This document shows, piece after piece, positions 40,936-50,908 of a stretch of DNA of 64,000 bases; within the stretch, counting starts at the first letter, position 1, and each line of letters opens with the position of its first letter. Under the pieces are notes generated by a model. The model was given only the letters and a program-made list of their open reading frames with translations. It had not been told where the DNA came from and did not search any database. Origin of the DNA: Rhodococcus sp. OK519 (GTDB lineage: Bacteria > Actinomycetota > Actinomycetes > Mycobacteriales > Mycobacteriaceae); assembly GCF_003051005.1 (NCBI RefSeq), contig NZ_QAOW01000010.1, positions 62,001 through 126,000 of the forward strand, given 5' to 3'. The translations under genes were made by a program, and so were the position numbers.

Positions 40936-42443
40936 GCGACGTCGCACTCGGTCTGCCGGCATTCCCGCCGCGCGCGCCCAAGGGCGTGGGCTTCCTGCGC
41001 GGTACCGAGAAGTTCCCGGCCGCCGCGCACCACGAACTCGCGAACACGCAGCTGCGCAGCAACATCGGCAAGGCCACCCACACCATCCGGGCCAAGCGAC
41101 TCGCGGTCACCGCCGAGCTGCCGGACTGGGAGGACCTGCGGGACGCCGGAGCGGCGATCAAGACCGACGTGATGAACCGGCTGCCGGAGCTGCTCGAACA
41201 GCTCGAGGCTGCCGTCGTCGCACGCGGCGGCGTCGTGCACTGGGCGGCCGATGCCAACGAGGCCAACGACATCGTCACCCGACTGGTGCGCGAAACCGGC
41301 TCCGACGAGGTCATCAAGGTCAAGTCGATGGCCACGCAGGAGATCGAACTCAACGAGCACCTCGAGGCCAACGGCATCCGCGCATACGAGACGGACCTGG
41401 CGGAGCTGATCGTCCAACTCGGCCACGACAAGCCGTCCCACATCCTCGTGCCCGCGATCCACCGCAACCGGGCGGAGATCCGGGAGATCTTCCTGCGCGA
41501 GATGGACGGCGTCGACCCCACGCTCGACGACAACCCCAAGCACCTCGCGGCCGCAGCCCGGAAGTTTCTGCGGCACAAGTTCATGACCGTTCCCGTCGCG
41601 ATCTCCGGCGCCAACTTCGGCATCGCCGAGACCGGCACGCTCGGCGTCGTCGAATCCGAGGGCAACGGCCGCATGTGCCTGACTCTGCCGCAGACCCTCA
41701 TCACCGTGATGGGCATCGAGAAGGTGATCCCCACGTACCGGGATCTCGAGGTGTTCCTGCAGCTGCTGCCGCGCTCGTCCACCGGTGAGCGCATGAACCC
41801 GTATACCTCGATGTGGACCGGCGTCACGCCCGACGACGGGCCGCAGAACTTCCACCTGGTGCTGCTCGACAACGGCCGCACCGCCGCGCTCGCCGACAGC
41901 GTCGGCCGCGAAGCCCTCAACTGCATCCGCTGCTCGGCGTGCCTCAACGTGTGCCCGGTCTACGAGCGCACCGGCGGCCACGCCTACGGCTCCACCTACC
42001 CGGGCCCGATCGGCGCCGTCCTCACCCCGCAGCTGGCGGGCATGGACGGCAAGGACGACCCCAACTCGACGCTGCCGTTCGCGTCCAGCCTGTGCGGTGC
42101 GTGCTTCGAGGCGTGCCCGGTCAAGATCGACATTCCGTCGCTGCTGGTCGAACTGCGCCACCAGAAGGTGCAGAAGTCCGGCTTCGGCGCCGAGGCAGCT
42201 GCGATGAAGGCGGCGTCGATCGCGATGTCCTCGGCCAAGCGATTCACGTTGGCGCAGAAGGCGGCCGGTCTCGGCCGTGTCGCGGCCGGCAGGAAGGGCA
42301 AGATCTCGAAACTGCCTCCGCCGCTCAGCGGATGGACCGATGCCCGCGACATTCCGGCGCCGCCGAAGCAGACGTTCCGGCAATGGTGGGATTCCGCAGA
42401 GGGTCGTGCCGCGATCGACGAGGCACGGAAGGACGGTCAGTGA
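40932..42443 (+). CDS. lutB: LutB, L-lactate oxidation Fe-S subunit
   Basis: A 503-residue subunit of the lactate oxidation complex. The N-terminal ~300 residues form the LUD domain (VIKVKSMATQEIELNEHLEA, GANFGIAETGTLGVVESEGNG). The C-terminal half has a ferredoxin-like pair of [4Fe-4S] motifs, CIRCSACLNVCPVYE and CGACFEACPVKIDIP, as in LutB/YkgF. The ATG overlaps the lutA stop, and the TGA shares a base with the lutC ATG (TGATG). No odd features. Confidence 0.95.
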   Translation: MSDVALGLPAFPPRAPKGVGFLRGTEKFPAAAHHELANTQLRSNIGKATHTIRAKRLAVTAELPDWEDLRDAGAAIKTDVMNRLPELLEQLEAAVVARGGVVHWAADANEANDIVTRLVRETGSDEVIKVKSMATQEIELNEHLEANGIRAYETDLAELIVQLGHDKPSHILVPAIHRNRAEIREIFLREMDGVDPTLDDNPKHLAAAARKFLRHKFMTVPVAISGANFGIAETGTLGVVESEGNGRMCLTLPQTLITVMGIEKVIPTYRDLEVFLQLLPRSSTGERMNPYTSMWTGVTPDDGPQNFHLVLLDNGRTAALADSVGREALNCIRCSACLNVCPVYERTGGHAYGSTYPGPIGAVLTPQLAGMDGKDDPNSTLPFASSLCGACFEACPVKIDIPSLLVELRHQKVQKSGFGAEAAAMKAASIAMSSAKRFTLAQKAAGLGRVAAGRKGKISKLPPPLSGWTDARDIPAPPKQTFRQWWDSAEGRAAIDEARKDGQ

Positions 42444-43066
42444 TGAGCTCGCGTGACGTGATCATGGGACGCATCCGCGACGCGCTGACGCTCGCACCCC
42501 CGAAGACCGTCGAGGTGCCGCGCGAGTACCGGACGGGTCGCACGATGCCCGACGCCGACCGCGTCGAGCTGCTGGTCGATCGGCTGGTGGACTACAAGGC
42601 CGTGGTGCATCGCAGTGGTCCTTCGGAGCTGCCCGACGTGCTCGCCCGCGTCTTGAGTGAGGTCGGTGCGCGTCGCGTCGGTGTGCCTGCCGGACTGGAC
42701 GATTCGTGGCTCTCACGGTTCGGCGGCGAGGTCGTGGTGGACTCGTCGACCGTGCCGGCGCCCCAGCTGGGCGACCTGGACGGCGTCGTCACCGCGTCCG
42801 CCGTGTCGTGCGCCGAGACCGGCACCATCTTTCTCGACGGCCGCCCCGACCAGGGCCGTCGAGCACTCACTCTCGTGCCGGACCTGCACGTGTGCGTCGT
42901 GACCGTCGACAGCATCGAGGTAGGCGTGCCCGAGGCCATGGCACGGCTGGTGCCCGAGCGCCCCACCACCATGATCAGCGGGCCCTCGGCGACGTCGGAC
43001 ATCGAACTCGAGCGAGTCGAGGGCGTCCACGGGCCGCGGAATCTGCATGTGGTGATCGTGGGCTGA
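42443..43066 (+). CDS. lutC: LutC, L-lactate oxidation LUD-domain subunit
   Basis: A 207-residue LUD-domain protein, LutC/YkgG type. The core ends with the family signature TASAVSCAETGTIFLDG and LTLVPDLHVCVV, then ISGPSATSDIELERVEGVHGP, where TSDIELxxVxGVHGP is diagnostic. It completes the LutABC complex. The ATG at 42443 overlaps the lutB stop by one base. The stop is followed by 52 bp without a clear hairpin before the convergent dioxygenase gene. Confidence 0.95.
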   Translation: MSSRDVIMGRIRDALTLAPPKTVEVPREYRTGRTMPDADRVELLVDRLVDYKAVVHRSGPSELPDVLARVLSEVGARRVGVPAGLDDSWLSRFGGEVVVDSSTVPAPQLGDLDGVVTASAVSCAETGTIFLDGRPDQGRRALTLVPDLHVCVVTVDSIEVGVPEAMARLVPERPTTMISGPSATSDIELERVEGVHGPRNLHVVIVG

Positions 43067-43118
43067 CGCAGTCCAGTTCCTCGTCTGCGAAGTTGCGGGA
43101 CACCGGGGGAGCCTTCAG

Positions 43119-44180
43119 CTACTTCGTGGTGAGCTGGGCCGAATACCGCTCCGGCATCTCCATGAACGGCGTGCGGAAGCGAGCCCAACTCGGCAGGTCG
43201 GCCGTTGAATAGATGTCCTGCTGGTTGCCTGGGCGCCGTGGCCACGACGGAATGTTGAGCCACAGTCGCATCAGGTGACGGCGTCGGTGGAGTTCGTCAT
43301 GGTCCTCGTAAGGGGTACGGCCGTGGACGATCAGACGGTTGTTCAGGAACTGGATGTCGCCGGGCGCGATGTTCATGTCGAGGTAGAACTCGGGTGAGGC
43401 GGACAGTTCGCAGAACAGGTTCAACGCGTCTTCCTGCTCCGTGCTGATGGCGAAGTAGCCGGCTCGGGCGGCGTCGCGAATCTGGGCGACGTGAATACAT
43501 GAACTGAAAACCCCGTCCGTTCGGGCGAAGAGCGCGACGTTGCCTGATGTCACGATCTTGCCGTCACCGCGTTCGGCGTCCATCTGACTACGCATCACCG
43601 GCATGCCCTCATACAGCACGCGGGCCAGGTCGGGATGTGTCTCGACCATGCGGTCGTGGACGGCTGCCGCACTGGCGATTCGGCTGGCGCCGCCTTCTTT
43701 CGCCTCTTGCAGGCAGAGGAGAGAGACCACGTCGTGGCCGTCGGAGTGCATGTTCATCGACTGGGCCGACCGGTAACCCCGGACCTGACCGTCGACCAGG
43801 TCGGCCACGTTCATCACATGGCCCAGGATCTCGCCGTTGCCCGACTGCGGGATGATGTCGCCCAGGTGCGCGCCCAGGCCGCAGTAGATCCGGGCGAGGT
43901 CGTCGTCGTCGTATCGCTCGCGTGACAGTCCTCGGATGAGCACGAACCCGCTGCCGGACCACAGCTCATCGCGTAGCCGGGACAGGAAAGAGCCGACGGA
44001 GCGCAGCGGGAAGGTGGCGGTGTCGATCTCGGTCAGGTCCAGATCACCATGCTCCTTCAGCGTGGTCAGCGCCGTGTCGATCTCGGCGAGTTCGGCCTCG
44101 GACAGCTGCCACAGGCCGTCCTGGCGGTAGTCCAGGGTGCTGCCGAGCCAGGCGGAGCGGCCGCCTACGGGTGTGTGCAC
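43119..44180 (-). CDS. TauD/TfdA-family Fe(II)/2-oxoglutarate dioxygenase
   Basis: A 353-residue non-haem iron oxygenase of the TauD/TfdA group, most like the gamma-butyrobetaine/clavaminate-type proteins with long N-termini. The metal motif is MNMHSDGHDVVSLLCLQ (His-x-Asp), the distal His in IVHGRTPYED and the 2-oxoglutarate Arg in RRHLMRLWLN. Substrate unknown. The GTG at 44180 has GGAGG four bases ahead. It follows an amidohydrolase gene by 53 bp on the same strand, so the two are probably co-transcribed: the pair could hydrolyse an N-acyl compound and oxidise the released part. Confidence 0.88.
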   Translation of the reverse strand: MHTPVGGRSAWLGSTLDYRQDGLWQLSEAELAEIDTALTTLKEHGDLDLTEIDTATFPLRSVGSFLSRLRDELWSGSGFVLIRGLSRERYDDDDLARIYCGLGAHLGDIIPQSGNGEILGHVMNVADLVDGQVRGYRSAQSMNMHSDGHDVVSLLCLQEAKEGGASRIASAAAVHDRMVETHPDLARVLYEGMPVMRSQMDAERGDGKIVTSGNVALFARTDGVFSSCIHVAQIRDAARAGYFAISTEQEDALNLFCELSASPEFYLDMNIAPGDIQFLNNRLIVHGRTPYEDHDELHRRRHLMRLWLNIPSWPRRPGNQQDIYSTADLPSWARFRTPFMEMPERYSAQLTTK

Positions 44181-44233
44181 GGGTCCTCCAGGGTGAGAGA
44201 CGGATTGGTGTGTGCCGGTTCGGGCGCGGGATC

Positions 44234-45982
44234 CTAGACGTGGGCCGCCGTGGGTGCCGGGGGTGCAGGTTGCGCACCTCGAACCAGGCGGCCCGGCAAG
44301 GCGCCGGTGTGCCGTCCGTCGCGGGTGACGACCACGCCGTCGACGATGGTGGCGGTGTACCCGCGTGCGTCCTGCATCAGGCGTCGACCGCCGGCCGGCA
44401 GATCACGGACGACCCGAGGCAGGTCCAGTCCGAGGTTGTCCAGATCGATCACGTTCAGGTCGGCGCGGTAGCCCGGTGCGATCAGGCCGCGGTCCTGCAG
44501 GCCCATCATCTGTGCGCACCGCCTTGTCATCAGATGGATCAGGTAGGGCAGGGGCAACCGCTCACCCTGGGTGCGGTCCCTGCCCCAGTGGGTGAGGAGA
44601 TGCGTGTAGATGCTGCCGTCGCAGATGACCCCGAGGTGTGCACCGCCGTCGCCCAGACCCGGAACGGCGTGGTCGTTGAGCAACATCTCGCGGGCCGGTT
44701 CCAGGGAGAAGCCGGCGTAGTTCGAGAACGCCAGATAGAGGATGTTGCGGCCGTCCTTGTCCAACAGTTTGTCGTAGACCAGGCTCTCGGGTGTCACGCC
44801 CAGGCGCTCGGCCTGCGCGCCGATGCTGCTCTCCTGCGAGGGCTCGTAGTCGAAGCCTTCGCCCATCTCGTAGAGCTGGCCGAAGTCGCGCACGCGCGTT
44901 CCGATCTGCATGGTTGGAGCAGGATCGTTGGTTTCGGTGAGAATGCGCGCCTTGATCTCCGGTTTGCGTAGTTCACGGACGCGGTCTGTCAGTGGCAGGT
45001 CGGCCATCGAAAGGTAGGTGGGGGTCGAGTAGAAGGGATTCAGGGTCAGCTCGAGACCCATCAGAACGCCCAACGGCCGCGGCAGAATCTGCATGGTCGC
45101 CTCGCCGCCGTCGGCGTTGAATGCGTCGAACTTGTTCAGGATCGTGCGCCAGATTTTCGGGTTCCCGTGGCTCTGCACCACCGACATACTGAAGGGGCGA
45201 CGGAACGCCTTCGCTTGGCGCAGACCCATGTCCAGGACCTGCTCCCACCCGTCGCTGTACTCGATGACGAACTGGACGAGGCCCGCACCGGCCCGGTCGA
45301 GGGCAGCAGTCAGCCCGGCATACTCCTCCTCGGTCGCGGCCAGGGTCGGCGTGAGTTGGCCGTCGCTCGAACGATGGAACATCGTCTGCGACGTGCCGAA
45401 ACCGAAGGCGCCCGCGCGGATCGCTTCCTCCAGGTGAGCGGCCATCTTCTCGATCTCTGCCGCTGTGGCCGGTTCGCGGTGAAAGGCCCGCTCGCCCATG
45501 ACATATGTGCGCAGCGCCGCATGCGGGACGTAGCTACATATGTCCGCGTCGAATCGACGTCGCCCCAGGAAGTCGAGGTACTCGGGATAGCTGGTCCACT
45601 GCCAGTCGACGCCCTCGCTCAGTACGACATTGGGGATGTCCTCGACGCCCTCCATGAGCTTGATCAACATGTCGCGTTGCTCGGGTTCGCACGGCGCAAA
45701 CCCGACACCACAGTTGCCCATGACGACAGTCGTCACGCCGTGGTTGGTCGACGGCACCAACCGGCTCTCCCAGGTGGCCTGACCGTCGTAGTGAGTGTGG
45801 ACGTCGATGAAACCTGGTGTGACCAACTGGCCACGAGCATCGATCTCCTCGCGGCCGGTGCCGGCGACATCTCCCACCTCGACGATGACGCCGTCGCGGA
45901 CGGCGACGTCGAGCAACTGCGGGGCACCGCCGGAGCCGTCGAGGACGGTGCCGTTGCGGATGACGAGATCGAGAGTATCCAT
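44234..45982 (-). CDS. D-aminoacylase-like amidohydrolase
   Basis: A 582-residue metal-dependent hydrolase of the N-acyl-D-amino-acid deacylase group. It starts [19 protein letters not shown], the usual beta-sandwich strand, and has the metal motif [12 protein letters not shown] with His62 and His64, then [16 protein letters not shown] (Cys/Gly loop typical of this family), [11 protein letters not shown] and the later Asp in [16 protein letters not shown]. Relatives cleave N-acyl-D-amino acids, N-acyl amides or dihydropyrimidine-type rings; long members like this often act on unusual amides. The ATG at 45982 has GAGGTGG ahead. A palindromic box lies about 100 bp upstream. Confidence 0.87.
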   Translation of the reverse strand: MDTLDLVIRNGTVLDGSGGAPQLLDVAVRDGVIVEVGDVAGTGREEIDARGQLVTPGFIDVHTHYDGQATWESRLVPSTNHGVTTVVMGNCGVGFAPCEPEQRDMLIKLMEGVEDIPNVVLSEGVDWQWTSYPEYLDFLGRRRFDADICSYVPHAALRTYVMGERAFHREPATAAEIEKMAAHLEEAIRAGAFGFGTSQTMFHRSSDGQLTPTLAATEEEYAGLTAALDRAGAGLVQFVIEYSDGWEQVLDMGLRQAKAFRRPFSMSVVQSHGNPKIWRTILNKFDAFNADGGEATMQILPRPLGVLMGLELTLNPFYSTPTYLSMADLPLTDRVRELRKPEIKARILTETNDPAPTMQIGTRVRDFGQLYEMGEGFDYEPSQESSIGAQAERLGVTPESLVYDKLLDKDGRNILYLAFSNYAGFSLEPAREMLLNDHAVPGLGDGGAHLGVICDGSIYTHLLTHWGRDRTQGERLPLPYLIHLMTRRCAQMMGLQDRGLIAPGYRADLNVIDLDNLGLDLPRVVRDLPAGGRRLMQDARGYTATIVDGVVVTRDGRHTGALPGRLVRGAQPAPPAPTAAHV

Positions 45983-46079
45983 TTCCACCTCTTCGACAAC
46001 ACGATCGCGAACGGGCTTGCTCGCTGAATCGCCCAGTGCTGCAGTAGAACCTGAATCCCTTGGTGGGATCCTCACCAGA

Positions 46080-46094
46080 CTAGCCACATGGCTA
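46080..46094 (-). promoter_or_regulatory. Candidate TetR-type operator upstream of the amidohydrolase gene
   Basis: TAGCCACATGGCTA (46081-46094) is a palindrome with 6-bp arms, about 100 bp before the amidohydrolase ATG. A close match, TAGCCACTGGGCTA, lies upstream of the binding-protein gene at 48.9 kb, with a TetR gene between them. Confidence 0.6.
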
Positions 46095-46229
46095 AGAATG
46101 GGCAAGGGTGAATGCCGACTTCGGCGCTGTCGGTACCACGTCCCCGGCGCAACGCGGCCGGCACTCGACTGCGGACCGGTTCTGTTGAGGTAGCGCAGGA
46201 TTGGATGTCGGGTCAGCTGGATGGAGCGA

Positions 46230-47900
46230 TCACGGGCACATGGGTTCGAGCGAGAGCATGTCGATCTCGATGAGGGTCGGACCTTGCACCGTCAGCGCCT
46301 CCGCGAGTGCCGTGTCGAAGGCGGCCGCGGAAGTGACGTGGGTGGACCGAGCGCCGAACGATGTGGCCAGATCGGCGAAACGGGGAGTGACGAGGTCGAC
46401 GTCGTGCAATTCGCCGTCGCCTGTTCGTGACTCGATGTTGCGGAGCATCTGATAGCCGCGGTCGTTGAAGAGGCAGATCACCACGGGGGCCGCCGCTTGG
46501 ACTGCGGTCGCGAGTTCGCCGAGACTGAGCATGAAGCCGCCGTCGCCCTGCAAGACGATCGCGTGCTTGCGCGAGGCCAGACCGGCCCCGATCCCCAGTG
46601 GCAGTCCCGGGCCGATCCCGGCGGCGGTGGAGCGGATGGATGTGCGCGGTTCCCATATCTTCAGAAGGCTCTCGCCCCATACATAGGCGGGCACGGTCGC
46701 GTCACGAACGACGACGCCGTCACGGGGACGTCTGCGGTTGATCGACTCGCAGATCGCCCGCTGATCGCGACCGGCCTCGAGGCCCTTCTCCTCGCGCATC
46801 GCCGCTGCCGCCGACCGACCCAGTTCGAGATGGACGGTCCGCGTGTCGGCTTCGCCTATGGAGAGCGGGGGGAGCGCCTTGGTGAGCATCTCCAAGCCGA
46901 TCTCGGCGTCGCCGACCAACGCGACCTCGGTCGGGTAGCTGCGTCCGATCACCGTCGGATCGATGTCGAGATGAACGAGACGCGAGGGGAAGGGCACGGT
47001 CCATTCGCCAGTCGGGTACTGCTGGAATCGAGTACCGACGGCAAGGAGCACGTCGCACTGCGCGATGAACGCCCGCATCTCCCTCGTGGTCGCCACCGCG
47101 CCCAGTGAGCGCTCTCCGTCCTCCGGGACGGCGCCGCGCCCCTCGCGACTCGTCAGGATCGGTGCGTTCCACTTCTCGGCGAGGCGGCTCAGGGCCGCGG
47201 CCGCCCCCGACCGGATCACGCCGCCGCCGGCCCAGATCAAGGGGCGCCGGGCGGTGGCGAGGACGGCGGCCGCCTCGTCGATCGTCTCCGTCACAGGCCG
47301 CGTTCGGGGTACTGGTGCTGCCGCGTCCTGCTGTAGTGCGGCGGCGGCGATCTCGAGACCTGCCTGCTCCAGGAGATCCGAGGGAATCTCGACGGCCACC
47401 GGTCGTGGCCGGCCCCGCACCGCCGTCCGACCCAACTGCACGATCGTCTCGGCGATCTCGTCGGCCCGCTCGATCGTCCGAACGTCGCCGCAGACGGTCC
47501 TGAGCATCGCAGCCTGGTTGTCTGCCTCGTGTACATAGCCGAATCCGCGCCCCAGATAACGTGTTTCGACCTGAGTTGTGATGAGCAGGATCGGCGACGA
47601 CGCGTGGTGGGCTTCGTACATGCCGCCCATCGCGTTGGCGGTGCCAGGGCCGGTGCTCACGATGCCCACAGCCAAACGGCCTGTCGTTCGAGCGTATCCG
47701 TCCGCCGCGTGTACGACACCTTGTTCGTGCCGGCAACCGACGACGCGGATTCGGCCGCGCTGTCCTATCGCCTTCAGAATGGCCAGATTGTGTGCGCTCG
47801 GAATCGTGAATACGCATTCGATGTCGAGCGCCTCGAGGGCGAGCGCTGCGGCCAGTCCGCCGTTGCCGGTGACTGATTCGGGGAAGAGGGTGTTCGACAT
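46230..47900 (-). CDS. Thiamine diphosphate-dependent enzyme, acetolactate synthase-like
   Basis: A 556-residue ThDP enzyme with the three-domain fold of acetolactate synthase, benzoylformate decarboxylase and relatives. The activating Glu is in GCRHEQGVVHAADGYAR, the middle domain has RPLIWAGGGVIRSGA, and the ThDP/Mg motif is QGDGGFMLSLGELATAV ending in LFNDRGYQMLR. The lack of an acetolactate small subunit and the catabolic neighbours argue for a decarboxylase or carboligase on a 2-oxo acid rather than biosynthesis. I used the ATG at 47900 with GGAAGG upstream; an in-frame start 25 codons earlier lacks a ribosome site. It is divergent from the TetR gene. Confidence 0.88.
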   Translation of the reverse strand: MSNTLFPESVTGNGGLAAALALEALDIECVFTIPSAHNLAILKAIGQRGRIRVVGCRHEQGVVHAADGYARTTGRLAVGIVSTGPGTANAMGGMYEAHHASSPILLITTQVETRYLGRGFGYVHEADNQAAMLRTVCGDVRTIERADEIAETIVQLGRTAVRGRPRPVAVEIPSDLLEQAGLEIAAAALQQDAAAPVPRTRPVTETIDEAAAVLATARRPLIWAGGGVIRSGAAAALSRLAEKWNAPILTSREGRGAVPEDGERSLGAVATTREMRAFIAQCDVLLAVGTRFQQYPTGEWTVPFPSRLVHLDIDPTVIGRSYPTEVALVGDAEIGLEMLTKALPPLSIGEADTRTVHLELGRSAAAAMREEKGLEAGRDQRAICESINRRRPRDGVVVRDATVPAYVWGESLLKIWEPRTSIRSTAAGIGPGLPLGIGAGLASRKHAIVLQGDGGFMLSLGELATAVQAAAPVVICLFNDRGYQMLRNIESRTGDGELHDVDLVTPRFADLATSFGARSTHVTSAAAFDTALAEALTVQGPTLIEIDMLSLEPMCP

Positions 47901-48208
47901 GCCCGATGATCCTTCCGAGGTGACTACGGCGGTGAAATGGTCCCGCACTGACGGAGCTGGAAGATCGCTGTGCACATGACCCGACCGAGAGGTGCACGTT
48001 GCCGGGGCGTTGCATTCACCGACAACGGAACGTTAGCCAGCGCCCGGTAGGCGTGAAAGCCGCCGAACCAGTGAGTGGGACGCCGGTGCCGATTCGCTGG
48101 TACGGATCTCGTGCTGTGGCCGACTCTCCCCAGGGTAGAATTCGAACGCCCGGCCTCGGCCGTGGGTGCCGGACGACGAAATGCGAGGCCCGAAGTGAGA
48201 CCACGGCG
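47901..48208. other. 308-bp divergent intergenic region
   Basis: This gap between the ThDP enzyme and TetR genes holds the starts of both transcripts. I see one TTAGCCA half-site near 48033-48039 that fits half of the candidate TetR motif, but no complete palindrome, hairpin or small gene. Confidence 0.5.
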
Positions 48209-48772
48209 ATGACGTCGACGGCTCGTGAGCGCGTCGTTTCTCGGCTCATTGCCGCTGCCCGACCCCTTTTCGCGGAGAAGGGCCCGAGTCGAGTCTCACT
48301 TCGCGAGATCGCAGCGGCCGCGGACGTCAACTACGGCCTGATCCACCAGTACATCGGTACCAAGGACGACCTACTCAAACTCGTTCTGCAGCGGGCGTCG
48401 GCCGATTGGGCGGACATGTTCGCGGAAGCTGCCAGCGCGGATGACGCAATTGCGCACATCATGAGACCGAAATCGTCCGAGTATGCCCGCATAGTTGCGC
48501 AATCCGTGCTCGAGGGCAAGGCGCCGGAAACCCTACTCGGCAAGTCACCTGCGTTGGCGGAGTTGAGCAGACGGATCAAGAACGAGATCGAGCAGTCGCA
48601 GATGTCCGACGACGACGCTCGCCTTGCCGTCGCAGCCATTACGGGGCTCGCTCTCGGGTGGGGATTGTTCGGTCGATACGTCCAAGAGATCGCCGGGCTC
48701 GGGGATCTGCCGGAGGACGACGTCACCGAGGGTGTTTATGCGCTTCTTCGTCGGGCGATTTCCACCGATTAG
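48209..48772 (+). CDS. TetR-family transcriptional regulator
   Basis: A 187-residue repressor. The N-terminal helix-turn-helix is clear: VVSRLIAAARPLFAEKGPSR, then VSLREIAAAADVNYGLIHQY and IGTKDDLLKLVLQRA. The C-terminal ligand domain is poorly conserved as usual (AITGLALGWGLFGRYVQE). The ATG at 48209 follows a weak GAGACCACGG. It lies between the ThDP enzyme and an ABC binding-protein gene, and palindromes that share the TAGCC/GGCTA arms stand before the binding-protein gene and the amidohydrolase gene, so it probably controls this catabolic cluster in response to one of its substrates. Confidence 0.9.
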   Translation: MTSTARERVVSRLIAAARPLFAEKGPSRVSLREIAAAADVNYGLIHQYIGTKDDLLKLVLQRASADWADMFAEAASADDAIAHIMRPKSSEYARIVAQSVLEGKAPETLLGKSPALAELSRRIKNEIEQSQMSDDDARLAVAAITGLALGWGLFGRYVQEIAGLGDLPEDDVTEGVYALLRRAISTD

Positions 48773-49135
48773 ACGACGCCGAAGCACGAATTGGGCTTGA
48801 CCAGTTCGTGTGGGTCTCGGGCGCGGGCTTTCGCGGCGATTCCGGTCAGGGAGCACCTCAAACGGGCTGCATTACAGCCTGATTCAACATCAATGCTTGA
48901 CACCGAGTGACGCCGGTCACTAGCGTGTCTAGCCACTGGGCTAGTGACGGGCTGTTCGTCGGCCAGGGCGTTCGTCGCTGACGGCGAACTCGATAGTGAA
49001 TCTGCGCAGCAACCATCTTCGTAGTCGGTCCTTCTGAAGTCGCGCGAATGCATGCCTTACCGGCGCGCTCGTCCTCGGCATGCTGCGCTGCTCTCCCCTT
49101 CACCCACTCCCGCACCTACAAAAGTAGAGGTAGCC
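48773..49135 (+). promoter_or_regulatory. 363-bp leader with nested palindromes and a TTGACA promoter box
   Basis: TTGACA at 48897-48902 is a likely -35, with a poor -10 (TAGCGT) 18 bp on. It is overlapped by nested inverted repeats: GTCACTAG (48916-48923) pairs with CTAGTGAC (48941-48948), and inside them CTAGCC-ACTG-GGCTAG (48929-48944) forms a second palindrome. The inner box matches the motif before the amidohydrolase gene, so a TetR operator is likely. No gene is visible in this stretch. Confidence 0.65.
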
Positions 49136-50710
49136 GTGAAAGCCTGTTGTAAAGGCCTGTGCCACAAGATCGTCATAGTCGCCGCGGCTGCGTTCCTGCT
49201 GGCAGGATGTGGCGGTGGAGGCCCGGTTGGGGTCGCGGACGCGGGGCCCGCCGGGGAATGGGACCCCGATGCCGTATTGGAAGTAGGTTTCGCGGGGGGA
49301 GCGAAGACTCTCGATCCGTACTTGCAGGACACGCTGGGGGGAACTGCCTTCCTGACGGTGCTTTACGACCGCCTGATCACCGTCGATTCGGAGGGGAACC
49401 TCGTTCCGGGATTGGCGGAAGCCTGGTCCTTCGCTACGGACGGCACGTACCTCGACCTGTCGCTACGGAAAGACGTGACATTCAACGACGGAGCACCGTT
49501 CGATGCGGCGGCGGTCGCGGCGAACATCGAACGCGGAAAGACCTTGGCAGGCAGTGTCGCTGCGCCGGTATTCAGGAACATCTCTGCGGTCTCGGCTGTC
49601 GATGATCACACCGCACGCCTGCATCTCGTACCAGGAACCGGTGTGGAGTTGCCCGGAGCATTCACCACCAACCTCGGGATGATGATCAGTCCCAAAGTGA
49701 TCGCCGAGGGCGTCGACGTTCGAAACGGGGCCGCCGGGGCAGGATCCGGCGCCTACGTCGTCAGTGAGTTCGTGCCGTCGGAATCTCTCACGGTCACGCG
49801 ATCTTCCCGTACCTATTGGGACCCCGAGGGCGGAAAGCTGGCCGGCCTCGAGATTACGACGATTCCGGAGGCCTCGACACGGATGAACGGTGTGCAGACG
49901 GGCGCCCTGGATCTCACCTGGGTGAGTTCGGCAAGCGAATCCGTGCAGGCGCAGGAGAACGCCGCACGGGGGGCGTTCAATGTGGACAAGGTGCCGTTCC
50001 GAAGCGTGCTCGGCATCAACGTTCGTGCCCGCGGTGACATGGCCGATCCCGAGCTGCGCCAGGCGCTCGCCTACGCGATCGATCCGGACGAGATCAATGC
50101 GTTGTTCTCGGGAAACTGTGCACCGTTCCGGCAGATGTACCCAGCCGCCAGCTGGGCAAACGATCCGTCGCTCGACTACCCGTACAGCTTCGATCCGGAG
50201 AAGGCAGCCCGACTCGTCGCGAAGGGGGGCGGGGCGCACCTGACGCTGACGTTCGGTGCCGGCAGCAATACCGAGAAGCCGGCGAACGTCATTCAGAGCC
50301 AACTCTCGGAGGCCGGTTTCGACGTCGAACTCAACGCTGTGCCTGTGACGCAGGTCGAGCCGCGCTACATGGCGGGGGACTTCGACGCGAGTGTGTCGAA
50401 TGCGTTCGTGCCGAAGGCGGACCCGGCCGAGACGGTCACTCACTTCGTCCTCGGATCCTACGGGCACTCGAACGGCAACCCTCAGATCGAGGAGCTCGCA
50501 GTGAGGGCTGCCAATCCCACTCTGTCGCAGGAGGAGCGGGCGCCGATGTACAGCCAGATCTGGGATCTCACGTTGAAAGAGGCCATGTTCGTGCCGATCT
50601 GCAACCAGACCAACGTGACAGTGTTCACGAACAAGGTGGTCGGTGCGAACGAGATCCCGTGGGTCGATCTCGGGACGTTCGATCTGCGCCATGTGGGTAT
50701 GAGGAAGTAG
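49136..50710 (+). CDS. Peptide/nickel-type ABC substrate-binding lipoprotein, orphan
   Basis: A 524-residue extracellular binding protein of the SBP_bac_5 (oligopeptide/dipeptide/nickel) family, lipid-anchored at Cys25 (FLLAGC). Landmarks: GGAKTLDPYLQDTLGG, LVPGLAEAWSFATDG, LSLRKDVTFNDGAPFDAAAV and the late QALAYAIDPDEINALF. The GTG at 49136 has GAGG six bases ahead. No permease or ATPase genes follow, so it must share a transporter encoded elsewhere. The neighbouring amidohydrolase, dioxygenase and ThDP enzyme suggest that its ligand is an N-acylated or peptide-like compound. It follows an operator-like region and a TetR gene. Confidence 0.9.
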   Translation: MKACCKGLCHKIVIVAAAAFLLAGCGGGGPVGVADAGPAGEWDPDAVLEVGFAGGAKTLDPYLQDTLGGTAFLTVLYDRLITVDSEGNLVPGLAEAWSFATDGTYLDLSLRKDVTFNDGAPFDAAAVAANIERGKTLAGSVAAPVFRNISAVSAVDDHTARLHLVPGTGVELPGAFTTNLGMMISPKVIAEGVDVRNGAAGAGSGAYVVSEFVPSESLTVTRSSRTYWDPEGGKLAGLEITTIPEASTRMNGVQTGALDLTWVSSASESVQAQENAARGAFNVDKVPFRSVLGINVRARGDMADPELRQALAYAIDPDEINALFSGNCAPFRQMYPAASWANDPSLDYPYSFDPEKAARLVAKGGGAHLTLTFGAGSNTEKPANVIQSQLSEAGFDVELNAVPVTQVEPRYMAGDFDASVSNAFVPKADPAETVTHFVLGSYGHSNGNPQIEELAVRAANPTLSQEERAPMYSQIWDLTLKEAMFVPICNQTNVTVFTNKVVGANEIPWVDLGTFDLRHVGMRK

Positions 50711-50908
50711 CGCCCCCGTCGACCACGAGGATTGCAGCACCGAGAAGTGCCGGGCCCGGTTCGTCTCGCAGTAGGTACCGCACAGCTCCCGGACGGGGGA
50801 CCGGAACAGGTCGAGTGACTTCCCGGAACCTGCCGTACTAGTGTCGCGGGGCAGCCTGGCAACCGGTTGGCGGCCGCCCCGGAGCCGTCGGATTCGTCGG
50901 ATCGGTGT

